Part shown: positions 51,581-63,666 of the stretch, piece after piece | Numbering within the stretch: the stretch's first letter is position 1 | Layout of the letters: each line of letters opens with the position of its first letter | Assembly: GCA_933228895.1 (NCBI GenBank) | Contig: OW121853.1 | Coordinates: 122,842,133-122,906,132, forward strand | Direction of reading: 5' to 3' | DNA: 64,000 nt | Source of the DNA: Platycnemis pennipes | Lineage: Eukaryota > Arthropoda > Insecta > Odonata > Platycnemididae | Notes under the pieces: model-generated | Told to the model about the DNA's origin: nothing | Databases searched by the model: none | Seen by the model: only the letters and a program-made list of their open reading frames with translations | Translations under genes and position numbers: made by a program

Positions 51581-53490
51581 GAGGAGTAGATTGGACGATT
51601 GGAATATCCTCAAATGTAGGAACATCTAACAACCTGATCCTAAAACTATTACAAGAATAGGAGGAATATGTCCGTAAGAGGGATTGGAACAGTTTATACT
51701 TTGAGTGCACGAAGCTTACTCAAAAAAAAGGTTAAATGAATGCGAGAATGAAGGTAACGGCAGAACTTCAATACAAATGAAGGTGAAATATAACTACAGA
51801 TGGTTAAATAACCAGCGAAAAACAATGAGGAAAGGGAAGTGAAAACGAGTGACAACATTTAGGGTTTGGAGATACTTCAAAAAGAGGAAAAAGCAGACGC
51901 ACTTCAAAGGAACAAAAGAATTATAAGGAGGCGTACAAAGACAATTGATACAAGCAGTAACGAACAACGTGGAAATGCTGTTTGCAGAAAAACAATATGC
52001 AATGAATATATTCAAGGAAGATGGACAGAATGCATTAAATAGCTTCATGGCAAAGACATTGGGCCTGGCCATCGGTTGAAGCAGGGAAGCCTTCATCAAC
52101 ATTAAAATAATGACCTAAATATGCAGGAGGAATGTAATACTGACAAGGAAAAAAATCCCAGAAGCATTAGACAGCGAAACAAAAGGTTCTATGCGAAATC
52201 AAAAGTAACTTGACTGTCGAAAAAGATCAAATTCAGATAGAATCTCAGAAGATCGCAAGAAAAAATGGAAAAAGGCCGCTTTTCAGACGAATTCGCAGGT
52301 TCTATAAAAAGGTAGAAGACTTTGTGCAGTCATTTTCAAGACCATTCCATCGACTCCAGAAGTGAAAAATTGAGGATAATAAAGCCATAAATTAGTTTCT
52401 CATGCGGCCAAAGTAATTCAAAAAATTATCCTCATATGATTGGCGAGTACGATAAACGCGTGCCCAGATTTTGATTAGTTTGGGTCCTGGAGATGCATGG
52501 GAGCGCGTTGCGCTAGAATAGAAATGAATAAGACTGCTAAAACGATTTTCCTTACTTTGCGGGCTTCGAGAAGGCATGTGAGTGAGAATTTTGCATTAAT
52601 TTAATGAAAATATTATAGAATTATGGTTGATGCGTTTTATAAACCTGCATCAAATCCAGCACTGAGGGTAAGGATAGCAAGAGAGGAATCAAGAGTTGGC
52701 AGGGTAAGGACGAGGAGGGAGGCAAGATATTTCTCTTTCACCATTGTGTTTACTCCGAGGAAACGGTTAGAGAGGAACTGGAAGTGATGAAAGAGGACAT
52801 TGAGGTAGGATGTGATTTGATTAAGATACTTAAATTTGCATATATTCAAGCGTTTTTTAGTATAGAGCAAAATAATTGCACGCAATGACTAGCGAGCTAG
52901 CTGCACCGTTGTAGAAATAGAATGTAAATTAATCACAGGAAAACCTTAAGTATTAGGTTACCACAGTAAATATACTAGAGCATTGATCTCGGAAGTACAT
53001 TTCTTATGTTAGCCGAAAATCTGTCCAGCAATACACCTAGTATGCGAAGGATTTCACTGTTAACAAGCGTTCGCGAAGTGAAAAGATATTTGATGTGGTA
53101 TGCTTGGGATGTATACAAGTGATGTAAACTCTTTAAGGTGGTATACAGATTAGTGTTATCACAAACGATGGCTTTGTAAGAATAGAGATAAATGTAAGAT
53201 TAGTTAAAACCCTACTATAGCGTTGTTTGATTAGAAACGTAGTCCTTGCGGAAAGAGGACGAGCTGAGACTTGGAGACTTTCGAGATATGGGAGCGTAGA
53301 AGAATTGAAAGAGCTCTCTGAGGGGGAAAGTCCTTGCAGTAAATTATTACCGAATAGCAGTAATTGATTACTAAAGATCATTAATTTATTAATACTATTA
53401 CTACTAATATTTACTAATTAAATACTGCTGTTCAGTAATAATTTTCTGCAGCGGAGGAAGGCAAATGAGCTGTTAAATATGGTAAATAAC
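51581..53490. other. Intergenic, purine-rich sequence, possibly decayed transposon
   Basis: It is A/G-rich on the plus strand in a way that recalls LINE coding strands, and a decayed LINE tail follows at 53.5 kb. No convincing protein motif could be read, so this remains unassigned. Confidence 0.3.
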
Positions 53491-53499
53491 AGGAAAGAA

Positions 53500-53800
53500 C
53501 AGTAGGCTGTAGGCATTCGAACATGGCCACAAATATGTGCGGAGGACACTTTGAGAAATAATGGAGTAACGAAGATGGTAATGGAGCGGAGAAGGGTAAA
53601 AATGAACGGGAGAGGGAGAAAAGAAGAGATGGATGGTACGAAGACTAGCAGAAGATATGAAGATTTATAGCTAGATTTATTACAGCGAGTTTGGGTTGAT
53701 TAGGAAGTGACCAACCCACGGAAGGGACGATATTCAGGGGGCGAATAGCAGACGGGGGCTATCCACAAACCGGCCGAAGTGGAATACTCATGATGATGAA
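53500..53800 (+). pseudogene. Highly decayed LINE tail
   Basis: The stretch TLRNNGVTKMVMERRRVKMN followed by GRGRK resembles the LRHDGL.KT..EG...GK.GRPR block of the GAT-tail LINE family. The segment ends with a short ATGATGATGA (53788). Similarity is weak and frame breaks are many. Confidence 0.45.
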
Positions 53801-56800
53801 TAGAATTCCAACTGAAATTGGAATGAATCACGTATTAATGTCAATTTCCACATCATTTCTGTCCGGGGGAATAAAAAAGATGGCGCCTCTAAGGTCGGTA
53901 GGAGGATAAATAAATATTGCAGGCACTCTTGCCTGCGGTTGAGACCTTAATCCTCCGAAACCTCGCAAATCATAAGGGAACTGCCGGCCTCATAATTTCA
54001 GGGACGTGATAAACGCTTCGCGGGAAGTAATCTATCGACGGCTCCCTCCGCGACGGCCGTCCGCTCCCTGCCGCAGGGCTGCAAACGCGACCGCATCCCG
54101 CTGCACCCCCAAGCATGATTATAATGCGCTCGTCCCACCGACGATTCTAGAGCGCCAACCGTGAGGTCTAGAGACGTGTGCAGTTGCAAGGACAAGGACT
54201 CTTCTGAATTTTTAATTGTGCGCCCAACACACCCGCCGATTTTCCGAGAACTGTTATGGCTACTTGTAAAATCCATGGCTAAAGTAGCACCGAATTATGA
54301 AGTAGATGTCATTTTTGTGAAAATTTCAGGACTCATTATTTTTTGGCCCTTCTAACGATTGGCAATAAAAAAATTTGACCTTTCCATAATACATTTGAAG
54401 AAAAAAGACGTTGAAAATCAGACATTTTATACGTGGCTATACGGCAGAGCATGGCTCCAGCAGTAAAATTATCAGATTAATAATATAAAGAGAAATGTCG
54501 TTTTGACGAAAAACTAATATAAGATGCGTGATTTTTTTTAGAATTTAGCATTGTAAAAAAGTGTTCGCCTTACCACACTTGTTTAATTGATATTAATAAA
54601 TGTTTTCTCGAAAAAAAGCAGAAAAGCCTTAGTTACATGAAAATGGTGCGACAGTATGTTGTTATCATTGGCAACGGTACTTGTGACGGAACGTGCTTAC
54701 AAGCCTATTTACTCCCTTAATTTAGGAATATACCTTACCAAGGTCCTTCTTATATTTTTTATGCTATTTAAATATTTCATTAGTTATCGACATGGTGTAA
54801 TTAATACCAATCCTTCCAAATGGTAGCAGCGTCATTGTTGCCAAACATTTTACAAAAATACGAATATTAATAAAATTCAAAACAAAGAGTAGTATTTGCA
54901 AGGGAATAGTTTAAAACTAACAGTAAGTAAGAAAATATTTAACCTATTTTAGAATATGTATTAGCGGGATTGAGCATGTACTCTCACTTTGTAAATTAAA
55001 CGTGGCAACAACACGTCAGTCATGTTCCGAACTCAAAATGAGTTAAAAGAGCTTGTAAAAAATAGAATGCAACTACAACGCGATATAAAATAGCATACCC
55101 ATAGAATTATTGTGCATGCGTTATCACCCTATAGATGATTTTCCATATAGGTGTTTTTCTGGATCTGGATTAATTAAATAACATAGCTCTTTTACGGGAT
55201 ATTGAATCGTGGAGTCACGGTGGAACCTCCTTAAGGGTATTATTTTTAAGATAACATTTCTTCCCTTCAATGTTAGGCTCGAAAAAAAGACTGCAATATG
55301 GGTAAGAAAACTAATGTATGGTTTGAGTATCGTTAGTATCTTTGTGAAAAGTGTCTTTTTAGTAACGAGATATGTTCACCTGCTTAGTCTTTGCTCTAAA
55401 ATGTTATTATTAACGTTATTTTCTTCACTAACAAGCTACTTAAGCTCAGAAGAACTCAAAAGATACAAATTTTTAAAAGTAATAGAATGAAAGTATTTTC
55501 ATAGTTTTTTCGTTTGTGAGTAGGTACCTACGTATATTCTTTAAAATAAATAAAAGTCTTGTTTCTTGGGAAAAAACTGTAAATACCCAATCCACTATGT
55601 TCACTTATTTTTTTATCTTCATCCCATGCCTCTCGAATAATGTTGTTGCCCGTCTAAAACTATTGCTTTTTCCATCGGCTGAAGCTGTCCTAATTGCTAA
55701 TCTTAAAGAATTTACTCCCGTATTCTACAAGCAAGCTTAAACCGAAATAATACTGGCGATTCTATACTATGTGCCTAAACAACGCAAATCACATTCCCTG
55801 GAGCTATAATCGCAGCTTTGGCGGAACTTCTGGAGCGTAGGGAATTAAATTTGGTGATGTCTCGGAGAGTGAGTTGAGTTGCCAAAATATTTGATGCATC
55901 TTGGCGATGACAATTTGGTTTAATACAAGTTTCAATCCTGAAAATTATATATTTGTCACGATTTGAGCAAAAGTGCTACTTTTTTACCTTACAACCAATA
56001 TGGTGCTCTTCTTCAAGTATAATACGCCCAGTAACTGTGTTTCAGAAACCTTACTTGTTTTTGCATGAATTAGACGATACTAACAGGCAACTTTTAGTGT
56101 TTAAAAAAAAATTGGTTAGACTTCACCGAGCATTTACTCTGCTTCGTGTCTTCTGACCAGCTCTTGCCACAACCACTTTTCATTAGATGAGCATTTTCCT
56201 CATAATCCGCACAATATCCAAATTTCTGTTTTTCACCTTCTCTCTTGCTCAGTCTAGAGTTCTTCCTCCAATGATATCACCCACTACGAACTACCTACTT
56301 GATATATAATCTCCCTCCTATTTTCCACAAACCACTTTCTTTCCTCCTCCACTTATCGGTAGTTTTCTTCATAAAAAAAACCGAATTCATTAATTGGAAT
56401 TTGGGCCCCACCATAAATTTCTTCATTTTACGCAAAAAAAAATTGGATTTAAAAATCACCGTTTACGACAGAATTGAATATCAATTTTAGGTTAATTTGA
56501 AAAAGCTCAGAAATGGCGGGATGCACTACCTAGTTGCAGACGCAACAGATATATAGTTTACGTAGTGAGGAATAGGAAATATTCGTCTCCTGAACTTACC
56601 ATTGCATTTCAGAGCCCCTCAGCTCTAGTGAATATATGTATCAATAATAGTCTATGAAAACTATCAAAGTTCGTAAGGTCTCCTCCGTTGAACATGGTAT
56701 TAATAGTCGTTTTATAGGTTCCACAGGGCATCCTGCTCATAGAGCCCTCTGCTACTGCGAAGCATGGCGTGAAGTTCGCTTGACTATAGGCCAACTTCAC

Positions 56801-56935
56801 GGTGCACTTAGTAAAATAAATACTTGCCGTTTTTAAATGGATAAACTAAATGAATAATTTTAAATAAATAAATAAAAGTTAATCATAATAAATTAATTGA
56901 ATAAAATTACCTTCGATACTTGTTAATACGCTTTA
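53801..56935. other. Mostly AT-rich intergenic sequence
   Basis: It includes a CpG-richer patch at 54000-54180 and ORFs of 60-93 codons (e.g. 55209-55490) without known domains. No TIRs or tRNA boxes were recognised. Confidence 0.4.
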
Positions 56936-57105
56936 AAGGAGTGCACCGTCTGCATGGAAGCGTCCGCAGCACCACCTAGTGGCAGGTAGAGGAAAGAGTG
57001 TCACGTCACACGTATGATTTACCGGTATGCAATAGTTTTCCGTCGCGTTTTCGCAACGTTGAATTTTTTTCACTCTTTAATTAATGAGGAAAAGTACCTA
57101 CATAA

Positions 57106-57683
57106 CGTCATGTTAAGATCGAACGGCTTAAAATATACACTCCAGAGGTTGTAAAAATTTGATCAAGACACTACAGAAATAAATGATCTTAGTTTCACTC
57201 CTCTTGATTGGTGTCAGGATTGTGTCCAGAGAGTTTCGAACCATATTCCTGCAGTTCACTCCCAATCCTCCTTCAGTCCAAGGGGGCTGTGTTTGAAACC
57301 GTCAGCATTATCTCGAAAAGGTAACCAAGGAGTCACGTGGTACAAATACGAATCGTTTGCAAATTTTACAATACTACCATTAATTGTTTTCACTTGAGTT
57401 TTTCTCATCTGTATCGACTACAGAGCCCCCCGATAAAATAAAACACAAGTGTAAGCAATGAATGAGGTTGTAATCAGCGGTTTTTAACAAAACATTTACG
57501 AACTATTCGTGTTTATATCACGTGATTCCTTAGTTACCTATTCGAGATAATCCCGACGGTTTCAAACACAATCCCCCAAGGAAGGAGTAACTGTCGTCCT
57601 CACCGATGTTTTAATTTCACGTCAATTTAAAATCGAACGGCTTAAAATATGCACTCAGAGGTTATAAACATTTGATCAAGATC
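57106..57683. repeat. Compound repeat: ~97-bp inverted arms inside ~65-bp direct repeats
   Basis: Inverted arms 57271-57367 and 57489-57590 share GTGTTTGAAACCGTC, ATTATCTCGAA and CACGTG. They are enclosed by direct repeats 57106-57172 and 57620-57683, which share GAACGGCTTAAAATAT and TTTGATCAAGA. The structure is non-coding. It could be a MITE-like element with long TIRs in a duplicated context; no short TSD is clear. Confidence 0.6.
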
Positions 57684-57895
57684 ATAAACGAATAATAGGA
57701 ACTACCCTATTGTCCTTCATACGGGTACATCGCACTTTTCCCATAACCTTTCCTACTCATATCTCCAAATTCTCCAATTTATTTCTCTGTTTGTTTTTCA
57801 TGAACACGAAACAACGCAGATGGTCTTTTAAATCGGATACATGAACTAATAACAACTGTACATGGAAAAGTTATCCATCCCCAGGGCAGTGAGGT

Positions 57896-57962
57896 CCCCA
57901 CGCGGGATTCGAACCCACGACCTTAGGATTGACAGTCGTGGAACCCACCCGGACCGACAATT
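57896..57962 (-). mobile_element. tRNA-derived SINE head fragment
   Basis: On the minus strand TGGGTTCCACGACTGTCAA (A-box side) and GGTCGTGGGTTCGAATCCC (B-box) are present. The body is not recognised. The head fits a tRNA-like half-cloverleaf. Confidence 0.6.
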
Positions 57963-58337
57963 ACTCTTCATCTCTCCCTACAGCACAGGTCTCCGATCCA
58001 CACAACACCAATTTCCACTTCAAGCTCTTCAATAACATTTAATTCACATTTTTGGCGATAGTTCTCATCATATGTTCCTTCCATTGATAAACATCCATTT
58101 AGCTACGTAGATTCATCTCATAACATCATAAGTACTGCGTCAACGTACATACATGATGGAGTAGCACAATAGGTAATAGTAGGGTAATCTTTGACATTTA
58201 ATACCAAATACCCTTTAATACAAATCTGTGTGACGAAGAAATAACATCATTTATTTGCTTATAACACATATCAGCGAAAAACGCGTAACCTAACTTTAAG
58301 CATGAGATAGATAACGAAAATTCAAATTGGAAGTTCT

Positions 58338-58441
58338 CATCATCATCATTAGTAATCAATCCTGGGATTGGTTTGACGCAGCTTTCCACCGAATTCTTCT
58401 ATCGGCTAATCTTTTCATATGTACGTATGTCTTCTCTTACG
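58338..58441 (-). pseudogene. Very short LINE 3' tail (GAT-tail family)
   Basis: About 100 bp matching only the last residues and 3' UTR of the GAT-tail LINE family; on the plus strand it reads CATCATCATCATT followed by TGGTTTGACGCAGC and ATTCTTCTATCGGC. It is a severely 5'-truncated insertion. Confidence 0.7.
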
Positions 58442-58494
58442 ACATAAAAGACCTGCGAGCTAGAAATATTTTAATTTAGAAATCAATTCAATAT

Positions 58495-59339
58495 TTATTT
58501 CCAACTTTTACATACAAACCACAAGGTGCTTTCCACTTAACATGCATGAAAACTTGTAATTAATAAAAAATTAACGTCCCCTATTAAATTAATTAAGTTA
58601 CAAAACACGAATTGGAAGCGTTGTTTTCCTTATGGCTTGAAAAAACTTACTCGGGTCACGGCATTTCCAGCTCCCGGCGCGCGTCTCCGGCACCGGACGC
58701 GCGTACGAAAAATCAAATGTAATTTTCGGCGTCGCAAAAGAATTTTCAATTTGATTTCAGATCTACCTTTAGAAAGCTTAAACAATTGATTTAATATGAG
58801 TCACTTGACAGGATCTTTCGTAAAACGCTAGATATTTACTACTTAATATGAAATTTAGCGTGAAAATAGCGTCCGCCATTTTGTTGCGTAACATAACCTA
58901 AATTTACGAAAAAAAAACTCCCAAAGTTAAGCACAGTTAAGTAAAAGAGTAGTTTTAACAGACCTAATAGTTTTTTATCCGATCAAATTCCTCCCACAGC
59001 GTCACCCCCAACTTAAATAGGAAGATTTTCGGAGAAAACTAAAGTCGGGTGTAATTTTGGAATTTTGGTTCTGTTTGAGCCCCTGTATCTCGGTAACGGC
59101 AACAAAACATGGCCGATGAAATGTCATTCCTTGATTGACAATCAATTTTGAGTATTTGTACCAAATTTCATGACTCTATCCCCAAAAAAGCCACTTTGTA
59201 ATTTTGTCCAAGAAATTTCGATTTCAGCCCACTGTGGGGTGGAATTTCGACCCAAATTTCAAGGAAAAAAGCGCGTGTTGTACGACAATAAACACTGCAT
59301 ACACTCTACATCGTGTTCGTTGGCAGAGAATGATATTCC
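58495..59339. repeat. Dispersed repeat R-L, copy 1 (expanded)
   Basis: Two parts match 62240-62465 in the same order. The left part is ~90 bp with ACTTTCCAC-like and AAAAATTAACGTCCCC words (58520-58605). The right part is ~105 bp (59240-59345) with GCGCGTGTTGTACG, CAATAAACAC and TTGGCAGAGA. In copy 1 they are separated by ~630 bp, in copy 2 by only ~25 bp, so copy 1 has an insertion or copy 2 a deletion. Confidence 0.6.
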
Positions 59340-59655
59340 AGTCCGCCGGAGGTCACGTGGGTGCTACGCACGCTGCGATAACGCACGACCTTGCGCTATT
59401 CCCGCAAAACCAATTGACGATCGGGCGGCGCTCCCCTCGTTCGCCTCCCCGATCCGCGGGAGTTCCCTTCACTCCCCCTCGCTAATTATCCCACGACAAC
59501 GCCACCACCCCCTCCACGCTAAACCCTCCGGAAGCTACCCCCCACTCCTGGCGCCGACAGTTCCGCGGCTGCAGGCGCCAAGGAGAAGAGGAAGGGGGGA
59601 TCAGGGGGAGGGGGGGGGGCCACCCGAAGACCTCGCAGCAACGTGAGTGGTGTGT
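59340..59655 (+). promoter_or_regulatory. GC-rich block ending in a good 5' splice-site match
   Basis: A GC-rich, CpG-containing tract of ~300 bp. Within the 158-codon ORF that starts at 59170, the sequence AAC|GTGAGT at 59642/59643 is a good donor-site match. It might be a first exon of a host gene. The protein part (R/P-rich) has no recognised domain, so it is noted as a possibility only. Confidence 0.25.
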
Positions 59656-59934
59656 ACTAGTGAACACACACACATGTACTTGGTTTCACGGGTGCATTAT
59701 CGACCCATCCGGCTCTAAACACATACCCACCCCACTCACCCCTTTCCAAACCCAGGTCGAAGGGTGCTGGCGGGGAGTACACACGTCCTCCCCGAATCGC
59801 CAAAGAATCGTCAGCTCGCCAAAAGGCACGCGAGTCATCCTATGGGGTGTGTCATGCCTATGCTACCCACTGATACTCTTGTGTTTATACTATTGAATAT
59901 ATTTTCAGCTATTCATATCCCTAGTTGTGAGAGG

Positions 59935-60162
59935 AATGTTACTGGAATCCTTGTGTAGGCTTCCGCGGGTTGTCTTACTTGAAGATGCTGGTCTTTCGGG
60001 ATTTCCTCCGCGTTGGTCCATAGTTCCTGGGACGACAGTTTCACCGGCGGCTTCTTCAGGTCAGTGAAGTGACTGCAACGCCGAAGAAACTGTCGTCCCA
60101 GGAACTATGGACCAAAGCGGAGGAAATCCCGAAAGACCAGCATCTTCAATGTTACTGGAATC
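59935..60162. mobile_element. Palindromic PLE-type insertion with perfect 15-bp TSD
   Basis: The insert 59950-60147 (198 bp) is flanked by AATGTTACTGGAATC (59935-59949 and 60148-60162). A ~30-bp leader is followed by a palindrome from about 59979 to 60147 with arms of ~70-80 bp: TTGAAGATGCTGGTCTTTCG at the left end and its complement at the right. Toward the centre, 60038-60059 on the minus strand is CTGAAGA + A + short stem GCC/GGT + GAAAC. Its arm sequence differs from the 25.1- and 48.1-kb copies, so it belongs to a different PLE subfamily with the same architecture. Confidence 0.85.
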
Positions 60163-60310
60163 TTATTAAAGTGTAGTACCAACCTTTATAATTCATCTTA
60201 ACCTGTAGTTTCCAAGTAACTTCTCGGTCTCAGTAGTTTTACAAGTTTTGTTCTCTGTAGTGGCTTTTCATCTTAATTTACATTGTTATTGAGTTCATTT
60301 ATACATATAT

Positions 60311-60469
60311 ACGGGTCATTGCACGTCAACTCGACCAGATAATCGGTAAAAATGACCCTTAGAGCAACCCATTTTGACTGGCAAAACTTCATCATTTGAT
60401 AGAAAAATGAACACCCCAAAGCCGTTGTGCAATGCATGACCCCGTTTACGAGAAATTTCAACTTTGCAA
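60311..60469. repeat. Dispersed repeat R160, copy 2
   Basis: It matches 33505-33670: CTCGACCAGA, CCAAAGCCGTTGTGCAATGC, GAGAAATTTCAACTTTGCAA. It is cut on the right by M540 copy 6. Confidence 0.65.
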
Positions 60470-61009
60470 AATGGGGTCGTTTACCATATTTTTTTAACTG
60501 CCGAATATGATAGAGTTTGTAAAATAAAAAGACCCGTATTTTTCTGTTTTTTGATCCGTCAATAATTTCTCGCGTTATAAGAGTCGAAAAACTGATATTT
60601 TCAACCCTTTCGGAAAAATGGGTTTGATGCAACATCTGACGTATATTGACTTCGTCCAATCACAACTGAGCCCGCGAAGCTGCTTCGCCTTATCGCAAAG
60701 GGGGGGACACAGCTGGCTTTCCCAATGGGAGCGAATGCGACATGATCTTTGCGAGCAGACCTTCCGAGAACCCCCCCCCAATCCCTTCCTTTCCTCGAAA
60801 AGAGCAGTCAAGGACGGGAGGAAAATGACTTCAATGTTATCACAGCAGCTTTTTCGGTGGGCGTCACCTTCTGCTTATTTTAATTTTTGATTTATGATTG
60901 AATTTTTGTGGTTATAATATTAATTTTTTCTCTAAATTTCTTTTTTCGTTTCCATCTAACAACTTCGTGTACAAAATTGCGATTTCGGTTCCGAGTAAAC
61001 GCCCCCATT
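60470..61009 (+). mobile_element. MITE family M540, copy 6
   Basis: It starts AATGGGGTCGTTTACC and ends GTAAACGCCCCCATT. The CRE-like site is mutated (TGACTTCA). A 90-codon form of the shared ORF (60618-60890, plus) is open. It lies within or at the edge of an R160 repeat. Confidence 0.87.
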
Positions 61010-62239
61010 CTCTTTGGACACGTGATACGATGGGGAGAGTAAATTGCGTCCCATTTAAATAGTTATTAACCTTCAAAATCAGATTGCACGCCGTCAGTTT
61101 AGTCCGCGTCGACTAGTCCGGTCGCTAGTGAGGTTCGAAGTGGAGCGAGGGTCAGGATCAGGACGATCGCGAGGAGAGACCCTGCTAATGAACGTTACCC
61201 GAGTTGCCCCCCAGAAAACTCCCACTAACCTAGGTTTTAAAGGAACAAGATGATAGTTATGATAGACGAGATACATATGAATATGATTGTGATAAGGAAC
61301 ACTACCGTAGATTTAAAAGTAGATGAAAATCCATCACCATCATGGTAATAGAATTTCTCTCTACAGACATGTTCCAAAACATTCCATTGGTACGTTAAGA
61401 ACGGAGCGAGGCTGATTTTGAAATGAAAGTTGTAGGCGAACAATATTTTTCCGAGTGGTGTACTTAATTTTTGAATCTCTGAGATATCGAAAAACGTGCA
61501 TGGAATAATACCACCCAAATGCATAATAGGCCTTAATTCTCAAAAGTATTATCCTCATTGCCTCATCGACGAGGCAATCCCTATCGCCAATCCTTAGCGA
61601 GTGGTCGTATTGAATATACCGTCCACATCGAATACCTACGATGAAATTCACTCGATTCAAAACACTTAAAATTTCATCCACATCACAGCATCGAAAATGC
61701 TAAACCAAAATCTTTTGATCGCTTCATTGTAATGCCGTCCATACCTAAGAGTACGATACGTAGGCGTATAATAACAACCGAATCGGACACCACATTTCGT
61801 CGCATAGCGCAGCCCTTCAACCGCAGGTAGTAGGAAGGATGACGAGGAAAAGAAAATAAAATGAGGGAAGACTGAGATGATTGGAATAGCAGAGAGGGAA
61901 AACTCGGCAGGAGGAGGATGGCTGTGTGAAGGAAAGCCCCCAATTTTATTTCAAAGATGTGGACAGTCTAAAAATTATCCAACTGCGGCACACGTTGGCG
62001 ACTAAGAGGCACGACAAATTGGAACAATGCAACACTAACTTTCCTCACATTGTGAACAATTTGAATAAAAGTTTCCATCCGTCAGCTATTTTGTTAGAAA
62101 TAATTATTTTCTGTTTTCAAAAAAGTTGACCTACACGAAGTCCTCATATTTTTTTCCGTGGGTGATTGCGAAGTTTCAACAAGAAAATACGGCAAAGCGA
62201 ATGAAGTATTACAACATTTTATACCTCATATTATCACTA
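61010..62239. other. Intergenic sequence
   Basis: ORFs of 60-106 codons on the minus strand (e.g. 61361-61681) have no recognised domain. No repeats were identified. Confidence 0.4.
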
Positions 62240-62465
62240 CTTTTTTAAACAAACTACAAGTAACTTTCCACGTAAGAGGCAGAAACATTTGAAATTAATT
62301 AAAAATTAACATCCCCCAATTATTCCATTAAGTTACACAAAGTAGCATACACATATTTCAGACGGGAGGAATTCCGACACAAACTTTAAGGATAAAAGTG
62401 CGTGTTATACGCCAATAAACACGGTACGTGCTCCGCATTGGCAGAGAGTAATATTCCTGTTCGAA
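62240..62465. repeat. Dispersed repeat R-L, copy 2 (compact)
   Basis: The compact partner of 58495-59339; it joins the two shared parts with only ~25 bp between them. Confidence 0.6.
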
Positions 62466-63666
62466 TTTTACCCAGATGTTTATTAAATTACTGGCAGTCA
62501 CCTTAGGTCTTTTATGCATCTATAAAATGACGCTGTGAGATGTCAAAATCGATCAACTCATAAAACGATTGTGGAATTGTACGTACAAAGTGTTTTTCGT
62601 CACGTGTAATTTAACCAGACTACCCAAAACCCAAATATGCAGTTCCCCACGACACTTCGGCCTTTTAACACATGGTCTCTCTCTCATCGACACCAGCAGA
62701 CATCTTTACTAAATGAAAACGTGTAACCACAAACCTTGCTTTCCATAGATAAACAGTTTCCATTACTGAAATTCGTTAATTTCGTTTCTATATTACGCAG
62801 ATGAGAATCTCCGAAAAATATTACGCCCTCATAATACATCAACGATTCGATAGCAACCCAATGCTATAAACCTAACGGAGAACAATGCTGGAGAACCCAG
62901 AGATTTGTAATCTCTATACGTAGTTCGTTGGTCAATAGAAATAACTACAATAGCTGGCGGAGATGGATGTAATTTGAGAGCAAGGAAGCTTCCAAAAGCA
63001 TCCCCAAAGCGATTCCAAGAAGTGCCAGCTTGGATTTGAAAAGATTATTTCGAAGAATTTGAAGCACGCTCGGGTTCCACGGGGAATCCACAAGTAAAGG
63101 AGAGTTCACTCGCTATTTTAGTCATGCGATACCGTTCGAGAGCGAAGATGACTCCAGCACATGGACCGCACACAGAATTTTCATTTCCAACCCCGATGGA
63201 GAGATCCATAACAAAAGGACAGCAGCAAGCTCTGCAAAGAGAAACCCGAGATTATGATCACCACCAAAGAGCGAAGGAGGTGTTACAAGACGAGAAAATA
63301 AAGGAAGATAACGCGGCAGTACCTACGTGGAGACACGATAGAGAGCATTCAACGCACAACTCACGTCCTCTGAGCGAACGATCTTTCTCTGGAGGCTCGC
63401 GAAGCATCGGATGTATACGTTTCCATGGAAATAGGATTCGGAGGGCTGTCCGTATGGGGAAGACGGAAACTTAGTATTGCGGAGTTATCACCTCCACCCA
63501 CTCGTCTCCGAGGCAACCCTTTGCATGCAACGTGGATAAAGATGTTTTAGGCCCCCTAATATTCATTCACCACTGGTATCATCAACGAAAGGACGGCATT
63601 TTAAAAAAACCTGAAGGAAAGAACTCTAAAGCAGGGGCCCGAATACTAATGATAGCGCTCACAACC
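62466..63666. other. Intergenic sequence
   Basis: The ORF 63124-63474 (116 codons, plus) is R/H/E-rich and has no domain I recognise; with no supporting signal it is not called a gene. No TIR or tRNA box was recognised. Confidence 0.4.

Noticed and set aside
59170..59646. 158-codon plus-strand ORF as a host gene
   Set aside because: The first part lies in a dispersed repeat (R-L). The rest is R/P-rich without a domain. Kept only as a possible first exon in the findings.
63124..63474. 116-codon plus-strand ORF as a host gene
   Set aside because: No recognised domain, no splice or promoter signal; it could be chance.
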